Assembly: GCF_007992175.1 (NCBI RefSeq) | Contig: NZ_BJZT01000010.1 | Coordinates: 32,095 to 96,094, forward strand | DNA length: 64,000 nucleotides | Reading direction: 5' to 3' | From: Methylobacterium haplocladii | GTDB taxonomy: Bacteria; Pseudomonadota; Alphaproteobacteria; Rhizobiales; Beijerinckiaceae | Shown here: positions 9,099 to 16,764 of the stretch, in pieces | How the letters are laid out: each line of letters opens with the position of its first letter | How positions within the stretch are numbered: the first letter of the stretch is position 1 | Notes under the pieces: generated by a model | The model's input: only the letters and a program-made list of their open reading frames with translations | What the model was told of the DNA's origin: nothing | Database searches by the model: none | Translations under genes and position numbers: made by a program

Positions 9099-9974
9099 TT
9101 ACCGCCCGCCGAGGGGCACGGCCGTCGCGAGGGGGCCCTTCTGGGCTGAAGGGAAGCCGACCTTGCAGCGCTGGCCGCCCGGCAGCTTGAAATCCGGGTT
9201 CGGCAGTTCCAGGCGCACGCCGAAGGTGCCGCTCGCGGCGTCGAAGACGTGGTCCACGACCGTGACCTTGGCCTCGTAGGTGCCGCCGATCGGCTGGTCG
9301 AGCTCGACCGTCGTCGCCATCCCCAGGCTGATCTCCTTCCAGCGCGAGACCGGCAGATACGCCTCGACATAGAGCGGATCGAGCTGGACGAGGGTGAAGA
9401 TCGCGCTGTCCTGGCGCACGAATTCGCCCGCGGACATCAGGCGCTCGGTCACGATGCCCCGGATCGGGCTGCGGATCATGCGCAGTTCGAGTTGGGCCTC
9501 GGCGCGCATCAGCTCGATCCCCGCGAGCTTGCGCTTGAGGATCTCGGTCTGCAGGTCGCGCCGGCCGATCTCGTAATCGGCCTCGACCTGATCGAGGCGC
9601 TCCTGGGTGACGATGCCCTTGGAGAGCCGGCTCTGGCGGTCGAGGCGCCGCTTGTAGAGTTCGACGCGGGTCTCCTGGGCCTCGATGGTGGCCACGGATT
9701 CGGCCTGCGCCCGCGAGAGGGCGACGTTCGCCTCCTCGACGCTTGAATCGAGCCGCGCGATGACGTCGCCGGCATTGACGGTGGTGCCGCGGTTCACGGG
9801 CACGCTCTTGAGGATGCCGAGCGTGGCGCTGCCGATCTTCAGCTTCTGCGCGGGCTCGACCACGCAATCGACGCGGGTCTCCTGCGCCGCGGCGACGCCG
9901 GCCGGCGCCGCCAACCATGCTCCCAGGAGCGAGAGGGCGATGAGCTGCGTGCGGCGTAGGGGCCGAGACGTCAT
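9099..9974 (-). CDS. HlyD-family periplasmic adaptor (membrane fusion protein), secreted
   Basis: This 291-residue protein starts at the ATG at 9974, with GAGGA upstream. It has a signal peptide (core LIALSLLGAWLA, cut after VAAA). The split lipoyl-like half-motifs (PVNRGTTVNAGDVIARLDSS and MIRSPIRGIVTERLMSAGEFV) flank a two-helix coiled-coil hairpin at about residues 80-160, followed by a beta-barrel and a short membrane-proximal domain. Such adaptors bridge an inner-membrane pump with an outer-membrane channel. It is the last gene of the minus-strand export operon, 25 bp after the SecA-like gene, and the only one of the three HlyD proteins here that is plainly secreted rather than membrane-fused. 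Its channel partner is not in the window. Confidence 0.88.
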   Translation of the reverse strand: MTSRPLRRTQLIALSLLGAWLAAPAGVAAAQETRVDCVVEPAQKLKIGSATLGILKSVPVNRGTTVNAGDVIARLDSSVEEANVALSRAQAESVATIEAQETRVELYKRRLDRQSRLSKGIVTQERLDQVEADYEIGRRDLQTEILKRKLAGIELMRAEAQLELRMIRSPIRGIVTERLMSAGEFVRQDSAIFTLVQLDPLYVEAYLPVSRWKEISLGMATTVELDQPIGGTYEAKVTVVDHVFDAASGTFGVRLELPNPDFKLPGGQRCKVGFPSAQKGPLATAVPLGGR

Positions 9975-9999
9975 CACGGGGTCCTCATTCGGCGGCGTC

Positions 10000-12027
10000 T
10001 CATTCGGAATGTCCGGCGAAGGCCAGGATGCGATCCTGCATCTGATCGGATCGCAGAAGGTCGGCGCGCATGCGCGCGTGCAGGCGCTCGGTCCGGAACT
10101 GGGCGAAGCGGAGCAGGCGGCAGCCGAAGGCCTGGCCCCGCTCGGGACCGAGCAGGGCCATGATGCGCCGGGCCAGACCGCTCTTGACGAAGCCCCCCGC
10201 AAGCAGCGGGTCGTCGAGGGAGAGGATCGCCTGGAAGCAGCCCGGCTCGCCCTGGCGGCCGCTGCGGCCGGCGAGCTGGTCGTCGATCCGGCGCGCATCC
10301 TGGCGTTCGACCATGATGACGTGCAGGCCGCCGCGTTCGGCGACCCCCGGGCCGAGTTTGATGTCGGTGCCGCGCCCGGCCATGTTCGTCGCCACCGTGA
10401 TGCGGCCCTGCTGGCCGGCTTCGGAGACGATCGAGGCTTCGGCGTTGTCCTGGGCGGCGCTCAGCACCGTGTGCGGCAGACCGGCCTGGGTCAGGTTGGC
10501 GCTCGCCCGGGCCGAGGCTGCCACCGAGCGCGTGCCGACGAGGACCGGGCATCCCCGCGCGTGCAACTCGGCGATGCGCTGGGTCACCCGCTTCCATTTC
10601 GCCGCCTCGTCGGGGAGCATCTCGTCGGGGAGATGCTTGCGCTTGAGCGGCCGATGGGTCGGAATCCGCACCACGGGCAGCCGGTAGACCGTCCAGAACT
10701 CGGCGGCGACGCCGCGCGTGGTGCCGGTCATGCCGGAGAGGCGGGCATAGCGCCGGAAGAAGCGCTGGTAGGTCATGCGGGCGAGGGTCGTGCGGGCGCT
10801 CGACAGCGCGCAGCCCTCCTTGTGCTCGACCATCTGATGCAGGCCGTCGCTCCAGGTCCGGTCCGGCATGACACGGCCGGTATTGGCGTCGACGATCACG
10901 ATCTTGCCGTCGCGCAGGATGTAGTGCTCGTCCCGGTGGAACAGGTGCAGCGCGGACAGCGCCTGACGCACCAGCCCCTCGCGGGTGACCCGGCCGCGCC
11001 ACGCCTGCCCGTCGCCCGAGACCAGCTCGGCGATCTGCGCGCGGCCGGCCTCGGTGAGGACGACCCGGTGCTCGGAGGCTTCGATCAGGTAGTCGCGCGG
11101 GCTCAGCAGCGCCTTGGCGATCTCCATCGCCCGCGACAGCACGTCGTCGGCGAATTGCGAGCCGGCCTGCGCCGAGATGATCAGCGGCGTGCGGGCCTCG
11201 TCGATCAGCACGCTGTCGGCCTCGTCCACGATCGCGAAGTACAGGCCGCGCAGGCGCAGCTGCCCGAGCCGGCTCACCGCGGCGTAGAGGCTCTCCAGCT
11301 TCAGCCGGACGTCGCTCGCCCGCTGGCCGAGGGCAATGCGGTCGCGCAGGTAGTCGAAGGCGAGATCCTTGTTGGTGCAGTAGGTGATGTTGCAGGAATA
11401 GGCCTGCGCCCGCTCGGCCAACTCCTGCTTCTCCTTGATGACGCCGACGGTCAGGCCCAGCGCCGCGTAGAGCGGACGCATCAGCTCGGCGTCGCGCTCG
11501 GCGAGGTAGTCGTTGACGGTGACGACGTGGACGGGAAGTCCGGCCAGCGCCGCGGCGCCCGCGGCGAGCGTCGCCGTCAGGGTCTTGCCCTCCCCTGTCG
11601 CCATCTGGGCGATGCGTCCGTCGAGCAGGGCGGCGGCGCCCATCATCTGCACGCCGTAATGGCGCTGGCCGCTGACCCGGCCGGAGACCTCGCGGATCAG
11701 GGCGAAGGCGTCGGCGATGTCGGCATCGCGAAAGGCCGTGCGACCGCGCAAGATGCCGGCGAGACCGCGCACCCGCGCGTCGAGTGCGGCGTCGGACAGC
11801 GCCGCGATCCCTTGCGCCTGCGCCAGTGCGTTCTTCGCGATGCGCCCGTACCGCCGCGCGCTCACCCCCGCGAGGCCGGCGCGCACCAGCCCGACGACCT
11901 GGGCCACGGCCTGGTCGAGACGATCGGGCTTGAGGGGCTTGCGCTCGGTATAGGCCCGGGCCTGCGGCAGCCGGTAAGCGGCCTCGGCCTGTGGGACCAG
12001 CGAGGGGGCGAGGAGCGGCTCAGACAC
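10000..12027 (-). CDS. SecA-like preprotein translocase ATPase, shortened paralogue
   Basis: This 675-residue protein has the SecA motor: Walker A MATGEGKT (142-149), Walker B/DEAD region VDEADSVLIDEARTPLI (267-283), the PPXD between them, GRGTDIKLGPGV (551-562) and QLAGRSGRQGEPG (584-596). Housekeeping SecA is about 850-950 residues. Here the protein ends soon after NBD2 with only a remnant of the helical scaffold, so the helical wing and the SecB/zinc-binding tail are missing. SecA's usual MRTGEGKT reads MATGEGKT. Its start overlaps the end of the M50/HlyD gene by 8 bp, implying coupled translation. I infer a dedicated motor for a special substrate, most likely the LEPRxLL giant protein nearby. 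Confidence 0.9.
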   Translation of the reverse strand: MSEPLLAPSLVPQAEAAYRLPQARAYTERKPLKPDRLDQAVAQVVGLVRAGLAGVSARRYGRIAKNALAQAQGIAALSDAALDARVRGLAGILRGRTAFRDADIADAFALIREVSGRVSGQRHYGVQMMGAAALLDGRIAQMATGEGKTLTATLAAGAAALAGLPVHVVTVNDYLAERDAELMRPLYAALGLTVGVIKEKQELAERAQAYSCNITYCTNKDLAFDYLRDRIALGQRASDVRLKLESLYAAVSRLGQLRLRGLYFAIVDEADSVLIDEARTPLIISAQAGSQFADDVLSRAMEIAKALLSPRDYLIEASEHRVVLTEAGRAQIAELVSGDGQAWRGRVTREGLVRQALSALHLFHRDEHYILRDGKIVIVDANTGRVMPDRTWSDGLHQMVEHKEGCALSSARTTLARMTYQRFFRRYARLSGMTGTTRGVAAEFWTVYRLPVVRIPTHRPLKRKHLPDEMLPDEAAKWKRVTQRIAELHARGCPVLVGTRSVAASARASANLTQAGLPHTVLSAAQDNAEASIVSEAGQQGRITVATNMAGRGTDIKLGPGVAERGGLHVIMVERQDARRIDDQLAGRSGRQGEPGCFQAILSLDDPLLAGGFVKSGLARRIMALLGPERGQAFGCRLLRFAQFRTERLHARMRADLLRSDQMQDRILAFAGHSE

Positions 12028-14167
12028 GGAACTGGCTCAGGAAGACCTGACGGAGGCTGCGGAGCGCCCGCCACGCCACCGGCTCCGCCCCGTGATCGAA
12101 GCGGACATAGACGCGCTCGCCGAGCACGTTGAACGGCAGGCCGCCGGCGAGCTGTACGTCGAAGACGAAGATGCTCTGCAGCGCGATCGGCTTCTGCGGG
12201 TTGCTCGCGTCGACGGCGATGGTGCCGCCGCCCTGCGTGGCAAGGGCGAGGCTCGGGATCTCCTGCTGGGCGCCCGGCACCTCTCGGCGGATCGCGCCGA
12301 CGCGGACCTCCTCGGGCCGTTCGGCCAGACGCGCGGCAACGGCTTGGGTGCGGTTGCGGATCAGGTCGACGTCCGTCTGCGGCACCACCACGCGAACCAC
12401 GGGATCGTCGGCGGTCAGCACGTAGCCGATGCGCTCGCCGCGGCGCAGGTAGCGCCCGGGGAGGTCGACGGCGCCCGGAACGATCAGGCGCCCGGAATGC
12501 TCGGCGCGCACCGTGAGCCCGGCCTGACGCTCGCTGTAGACGCGCAGGATCTCCTGGGTGCTGGCGATCTGCTCCTGGAGGATCTGGGCCTGGACGCGGT
12601 CGCCGAGCCGCGCCGCGTCATAGCGCAGGCGCAGCTCGGCGAGCTGCGCCTGCAGGACCGCGACGCGGCTGTCGAGGCTCGGATCCTCGAGCTGGGCCAG
12701 AGCCTCGCCGGCCTGCGCGTCCCGGCCCGGCTGGACCAGGAGGTTCGTCAGGATCCCGTCGGTGCGGGTGCGGATCTGCGTGTCGTCGGGCACCCAGACG
12801 ACGCCCTGCGCCATCGTCGTGTAGGGCAGCGGGATCACGAACAGCATCGCGAACACCGCGAGCGCCGCGGTCCCCGTGACGGTCATCGCCAGCCGGCGGC
12901 GCCCGTTCAGCTTCGGGTCCGACAGGATGAACTTGATGCCCTTCACGAGCGGGGTCACGACGATGCCGAAGAGCGCCAGCAGCGCGAGCAGCACGCCGAA
13001 GACGAAGTACTGGGTCGCGATGAAGCTCGCGATCGCGATCGAGACGGTGGTGCGGTAGACGAACGCGCTCACCGCGTAGAACAGCATCCACGGCCGCTCG
13101 CCCTGGGCCGTGACCGGGCTCTTCGTCCCCTCGACCTTCAGGGCGTAGCGCTCGATCAGGTAGAACACGTAGCGGTTCGCCCGCGAGCCGAGATTGGGGA
13201 TCTCGATCAGGTCGGCGAAGATGTAATATCCGTCGAAGCGCAGCAGCGGGTTGCCGTTGAACAGCAGCGTCGAGATGCTGCCGATCACCATCACGTTGAA
13301 GGCCGCCGCCCGCACCAGGCCCGGCTCGGCCAGCGCCCAGACGATGGCGGCGGCCCCCGCCAGAAACAGCTCGACGAAGATGCCGGCCGCGGCCACCATC
13401 ATCCGCTGCCACTTGCTGGGGAAGGCGGCGGAGCTCGACGCGTCGACATAGGGCGCCGGAAACAGGACGAGCAGCATCATCCCGACTTCGTGGACCTCCC
13501 CGCCCCAGGCCTTCGTGGCGCAGGCGTGTCCGGTCTCGTGCAGAGCCTTGATGACGGGGTAGAGGCACAGCATCAGCGCGACGTTCTGCGCCGAGAGCAT
13601 CTGGTTCGCGACGTCGCCCGTCAGCTCGCCCCAGTGCAGGGCCGCGACGACGAGGCCGGCGACGACGACCGCGAGCCAGACCGCGAGTCCCCAGAGCGAG
13701 AAGATCGGCCGGTAGAACGGCGCGAGGCGGTCGAGGAGGGCGTCGGGATCGAACAGCGCGAAGCGCAGCGCCAGCGGGTTCTTGACCCGGGCCATCAGGG
13801 TGCGCCGGGCCGTCGATTCCGAGCGTTCGGCGAGTTCGGCGAGGTCGGGCGGCAGGTCGCCCTGGAGCAGGTCCGAGCCGTGGAGCTGCGAGATCAGGCG
13901 GATCGTGTCGTCCTGGGTCGGCGGGTCGTCCTCATTGCGGCGTGCGGCCCGCTCCCAGATGTCCTGCAGGGTGCGGCGCCCGTCCATCAGGCAGAGGATG
14001 AGGTTGGCCGAAGGCGAGAGGCGGTGGAAGCGCCCGGTCTGGTGGTCCTGCAGGACGTACCAGATCTCGCCGCGGAAGCTCTGGCGATGGATCTCGGCGT
14101 GGCGGCGTAGGCGCGGGCGGAGCGCCGCGACCCGGTACCAGGATTGGCTGAACAGCGACTGGGACAT
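12020..14167 (-). CDS. PqqD-like / M50 site-2-protease-like / HlyD fusion membrane protein
   Basis: A 715-residue three-part protein. Residues 30-105 look like a PqqD-type domain (WYVLQDHQTGRFHRLS, then LCLMDGRRTLQDIWE), a fold that binds peptide leaders in RiPP pathways. Residues 155-440 form a polytopic M50 domain with the zinc motif HETGH at 210-214 and the second-ligand motif RFDGYY (Asp312), so the metal site looks intact. From about residue 450 a transmembrane anchor leads into a periplasmic HlyD-like segment with lipoyl halves (ILTNLLVQPGRDAQAGEAL, AEHSGRLIVPG) and a coiled-coil hairpin. It is flanked by the GAF-HlyD gene (11-bp gap) and the SecA-like gene (8-bp overlap). The combination suggests substrate recognition, possibly processing, and envelope bridging in one protein. 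Confidence 0.85.
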   Translation of the reverse strand: MSQSLFSQSWYRVAALRPRLRRHAEIHRQSFRGEIWYVLQDHQTGRFHRLSPSANLILCLMDGRRTLQDIWERAARRNEDDPPTQDDTIRLISQLHGSDLLQGDLPPDLAELAERSESTARRTLMARVKNPLALRFALFDPDALLDRLAPFYRPIFSLWGLAVWLAVVVAGLVVAALHWGELTGDVANQMLSAQNVALMLCLYPVIKALHETGHACATKAWGGEVHEVGMMLLVLFPAPYVDASSSAAFPSKWQRMMVAAAGIFVELFLAGAAAIVWALAEPGLVRAAAFNVMVIGSISTLLFNGNPLLRFDGYYIFADLIEIPNLGSRANRYVFYLIERYALKVEGTKSPVTAQGERPWMLFYAVSAFVYRTTVSIAIASFIATQYFVFGVLLALLALFGIVVTPLVKGIKFILSDPKLNGRRRLAMTVTGTAALAVFAMLFVIPLPYTTMAQGVVWVPDDTQIRTRTDGILTNLLVQPGRDAQAGEALAQLEDPSLDSRVAVLQAQLAELRLRYDAARLGDRVQAQILQEQIASTQEILRVYSERQAGLTVRAEHSGRLIVPGAVDLPGRYLRRGERIGYVLTADDPVVRVVVPQTDVDLIRNRTQAVAARLAERPEEVRVGAIRREVPGAQQEIPSLALATQGGGTIAVDASNPQKPIALQSIFVFDVQLAGGLPFNVLGERVYVRFDHGAEPVAWRALRSLRQVFLSQFRV

Positions 14168-14178
14168 GCCTCACGTCC

Positions 14179-16038
14179 TCACGGCCACCAGTGCCAGAGG
14201 CTCAGGCGCAGCCAGTCGACGATCGGCCGCGCCCAGACCCAGACGAGGAGGCGCCGGTCCACATCGACTTTGGCGATGCCCTCCATGCCCGGCCGCAGCC
14301 GGGTCGCGCCGTCGGTGATCCGGCCCTCGACGCGGAACAGGTTACGGCCGTTCTTGGCCTCGGCCACCGGGGTGATCGTCTGCACAGTGAGCGCCTGCGG
14401 CTGGTCGGGCAGGGAGGTGGCGAGCACGTGCCCGGTCTGGCCCTCGCTCAGGTCGGCGATGAGACGCTCGTCGACGCTGAGCACGACCCGGTAGCTGTCC
14501 AGCGGCGCGATCTCGAACAGGACCTGACCGCGGCTGACCGCCCCGCCGATCGCCTGGGAGAGGTCGCCCGAGACGATCAGGCCGTCGAAGGGCGCGTGGA
14601 ACTTCGAGCGCGACAGCTGCTCGTCGAGGAGGCGGATCTGCGCGTCCGCCTGATCGATCTGGCTCTTGACCACGTTGATCGTGGCCGGCTGGCGGGTGGC
14701 GAGCGCCTTGTCGTATTCGTAGGTGCGCTGCTGGCGCTCGGTCACCCAGCGCAGGCGCTCCAGGGCGAGGTCCCGATCTTCGAGCGCGGCGAGGAGATCG
14801 CCCTTGCGGACCGTGTCGCCGGCCCGGTGCTCGGCCGTCTTCAGGTAGCCGTCATACGAAGCCACCACGGAGCGCCGGACCAGCCCCTCGATCCGGGCGT
14901 CGGCGGTCACGCGATAGTCGATCTTGATCGCCGACAGGGCGAGGATGGCCGCGAGGACGCCAGCGATGCCGAGCTTGAGCCCGGTCCGGTTCGGACCGAC
15001 GACGAGCCGCATGCCGTCCATGACCGACTCGGCCGCCTTGGCGGCGAGCCAGCGGTCGTTCTGGCGCTTCTCTTCGAGGACCGGGCCGATCGCCGCCGCA
15101 CAGGCGTTGATCTGTTCGATCGTGTCGAGGCTGAAGGGCTGGTCGGCCGGCCGCTCCAGCGTGAGCGCGCCGACGAAGCGGTCGTCGACCAGCATCGGCA
15201 CGGTGAGCACGCGGCCGCCGTACTGCAGGCGCGCCAGATCCTCGTGCGCCGTGGTGACGTAGACGTCTCCCTCGGGGGCGGGGAACAGGATCAGGCTGCG
15301 CTGGTCGATCGCCTCGTTCATGCAGGCGCCGAGCCGGCGCACGAGGTTCATCTCGCGGCCGAACTGGGCGGAGTGGGAGATCGCCTTGATCCGGGCGGTG
15401 CCGCGCCGCATGAACCCGATCGCGGCACGCTGGCAGCCGAAGGCGATCGCGAGGTCGGTCACGGCGGCGGTGCAGGCGGCGGAGAAGCGCGACTGCTCCA
15501 GGACACCGGCGAGCAGTCCGAGGACCGACGACGAGCGGGCCAGGGTCTTCTGGTTGCCGCGTCCGATCAGTTCGGCCTGCTTGGCGACGAGCCAGGCGCT
15601 GCCCCACTGGATCTGGCGGATCGCGCCGCGCAGCTCGTCCTTGTCGCGGCCCTCGATCGCGAAGGCCGTCACCGCGAAGCGCTCGCCGTCCAGCGCGACC
15701 GGCAGCGCGATCCAGGCGCCGGAGCCGCCGTCCTCCATGGCCTGCACGACGGGCCGGTTCTCGCGAAGCGCGGCCTCGGCCGTCTCGCGCAGGCCGACCT
15801 CGCACTCGGTCTGGATCGGATACACCGCGATGGGCGCGAGGCCGACCGAGGTCCCCGGGATCAGCACGCTGGCACGCGGCGCTCCCAGCATCGGCGCCTG
15901 GAGCATGAGCCACGCTTCGGCCGCCGCCTGAAGGGTCTGGGCGGTCTGGAGAACCTGCCAGAGCGCCGGCTCGACCAGGGGCAGGCGCGCGGCCGGCCCG
16001 GCCGTCGACGCAATCTCCGCCGCCAAACGCTCGCTCAT
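14179..16038 (-). CDS. GAF-domain / HlyD membrane fusion protein
   Basis: This 619-residue protein begins at the ATG at 16038. A longer in-frame start upstream would overlap the DUF3467 gene and is unlikely. The cytoplasmic N-terminal half contains two GAF-like domains, about residues 25-155 and 175-325; the second is clearer (SRFSAACTAAVTDLAIAF, VPMLVDDRFVGALTLERP). A single transmembrane helix lies at about 353-372. The remainder is a periplasmic HlyD-like adaptor with lipoyl half-motifs (YLKTAEHRAGDTVRKGDLL, FHAPFDGLIVSGDLS) around a coiled-coil hairpin. The topology would let a cytoplasmic ligand sensed by the GAF domains control the periplasmic adaptor. It is second in the export operon, 41 bp after the DUF3467 gene and 11 bp before the M50 gene. 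Confidence 0.85.
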   Translation of the reverse strand: MSERLAAEIASTAGPAARLPLVEPALWQVLQTAQTLQAAAEAWLMLQAPMLGAPRASVLIPGTSVGLAPIAVYPIQTECEVGLRETAEAALRENRPVVQAMEDGGSGAWIALPVALDGERFAVTAFAIEGRDKDELRGAIRQIQWGSAWLVAKQAELIGRGNQKTLARSSSVLGLLAGVLEQSRFSAACTAAVTDLAIAFGCQRAAIGFMRRGTARIKAISHSAQFGREMNLVRRLGACMNEAIDQRSLILFPAPEGDVYVTTAHEDLARLQYGGRVLTVPMLVDDRFVGALTLERPADQPFSLDTIEQINACAAAIGPVLEEKRQNDRWLAAKAAESVMDGMRLVVGPNRTGLKLGIAGVLAAILALSAIKIDYRVTADARIEGLVRRSVVASYDGYLKTAEHRAGDTVRKGDLLAALEDRDLALERLRWVTERQQRTYEYDKALATRQPATINVVKSQIDQADAQIRLLDEQLSRSKFHAPFDGLIVSGDLSQAIGGAVSRGQVLFEIAPLDSYRVVLSVDERLIADLSEGQTGHVLATSLPDQPQALTVQTITPVAEAKNGRNLFRVEGRITDGATRLRPGMEGIAKVDVDRRLLVWVWARPIVDWLRLSLWHWWP

Positions 16039-16079
16039 CGCCCCTCGACCCCCTTCGTGACGACGTTCTGCTTCCGGAT

Positions 16080-16382
16080 TTAGGCGTCGAGATCGAGGCG
16101 GCCGTGACGGTTCTCGTATTCGGTCAGGACGCCGCCGAGGACCGAGTGGAGGCGCTTGGCGGCCAGCGGCGTGAGGATGATGCGGTTCGACAGGTCGACG
16201 ACGACGTTCGCCGTCTCCGCAAGATTCCAGGTCCGGTTCGTTCCGAAGAACAGATCCACCTGTTCGCGGGTCCCCTGAACGTTCACGACGTTGGCGAACT
16301 GGGTCGCCATGTCGGTCTCGCGCCACTCGATGGCCCGCACCTGATCCGCCGCGCCTGCCTTGGCCTCGTTGCTCTCGCTCAC
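16080..16382 (-). CDS. DUF3467 family small protein
   Basis: A 100-residue protein with a GTG start at 16382 and GGGGAAAGAG just upstream. The family hallmarks are visible: ANVVNVQGTREQVDLFFG, then VDLSNRIILTPLAAKRLHSVL and a closing YENRHG. DUF3467 proteins are small soluble proteins of unknown function, usually one domain, sometimes found beside secretion or surface genes. It is the first gene of the five-gene export operon. I cannot assign a mechanism; a cytoplasmic adaptor or regulator of the membrane components is the simplest reading. Confidence 0.82.
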   Translation of the reverse strand: MSESNEAKAGAADQVRAIEWRETDMATQFANVVNVQGTREQVDLFFGTNRTWNLAETANVVVDLSNRIILTPLAAKRLHSVLGGVLTEYENRHGRLDLDA

Positions 16383-16764
16383 GACTCTTTCCCCCTGGCG
16401 CTATACGTTCGGACTCAGATCCGCGCCGGCCGATACGGGCTGCAGGGCGCGAACGACCGAAGTCCTCGACAAGACGTTTCACGAATAAAGCCGCCATCGG
16501 AATGGCGGCTTGCCTCGGACCCCTAGCACATCCACGTTGCCTTGCCTGTCGGCGAGACAGCACAGTAGGAGCTCATGCACGCTCTGTGCGATTCGATCAC
16601 GAATGGATTGTGGCAGGGGTGGTGGTCTCCAAGGATTTTGCGTTGATCCAGCGTCTCAGAATTCGCGTTCCGTCGCGAAGGCCATGCCCGCGACCGCGCT
16701 CCTGTGCGAGCGGTCTCTCCGCACGCTGATGCCGGCCGCTGGGGTCGGCGGATCGACCGACGAG
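16383..16764 (+). promoter_or_regulatory. Divergent intergenic region between export and modification operons
   Basis: These 382 bp separate the divergently transcribed DUF3467 and methyltransferase genes, so promoters of both operons should lie here. I see no convincing -35/-10 pair by eye. The one clear element is a perfect hairpin at 16488-16511, listed separately. Part of the right end may be coding if the methyltransferase uses an upstream ATG (16684 or 16729). Confidence 0.55.
16488..16511 (-). terminator. Perfect 10-bp hairpin with T-run in the minus orientation (terminator or attenuator)
   Basis: AAGCCGCCAT (16488-16497) pairs perfectly with ATGGCGGCTT (16502-16511) around a 4-base loop. 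Read on the minus strand, the stem is followed by TTTATTCG, so it resembles an intrinsic terminator placed about 105 bp upstream of the DUF3467 start. It could insulate the operon from readthrough or act as an attenuator if the operon promoter lies to its right. Confidence 0.55.

Noticed and set aside
8910..9149. Short open frames across tRNA-His
   Set aside because: They read through the tRNA and its terminator and have no protein-like features.
9099..9974. Classical RND efflux adaptor for drug export
   Set aside because: No RND pump or TolC gene is adjacent; the gene is the last in an operon with SecA-like and M50/HlyD genes, so a role in protein export is more likely.
9685..12132. 815-codon plus-strand frame
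   Set aside because: Shadow of the SecA-like and HlyD genes on the other strand; no motif in its translation.
16039..16563. Longer N-terminus for the GAF-HlyD protein (start at 16563)
   Set aside because: It would overlap the whole DUF3467 gene and adds Arg/Gly/Ser-rich residues without domain character; ATG at 16038 fits operon spacing.
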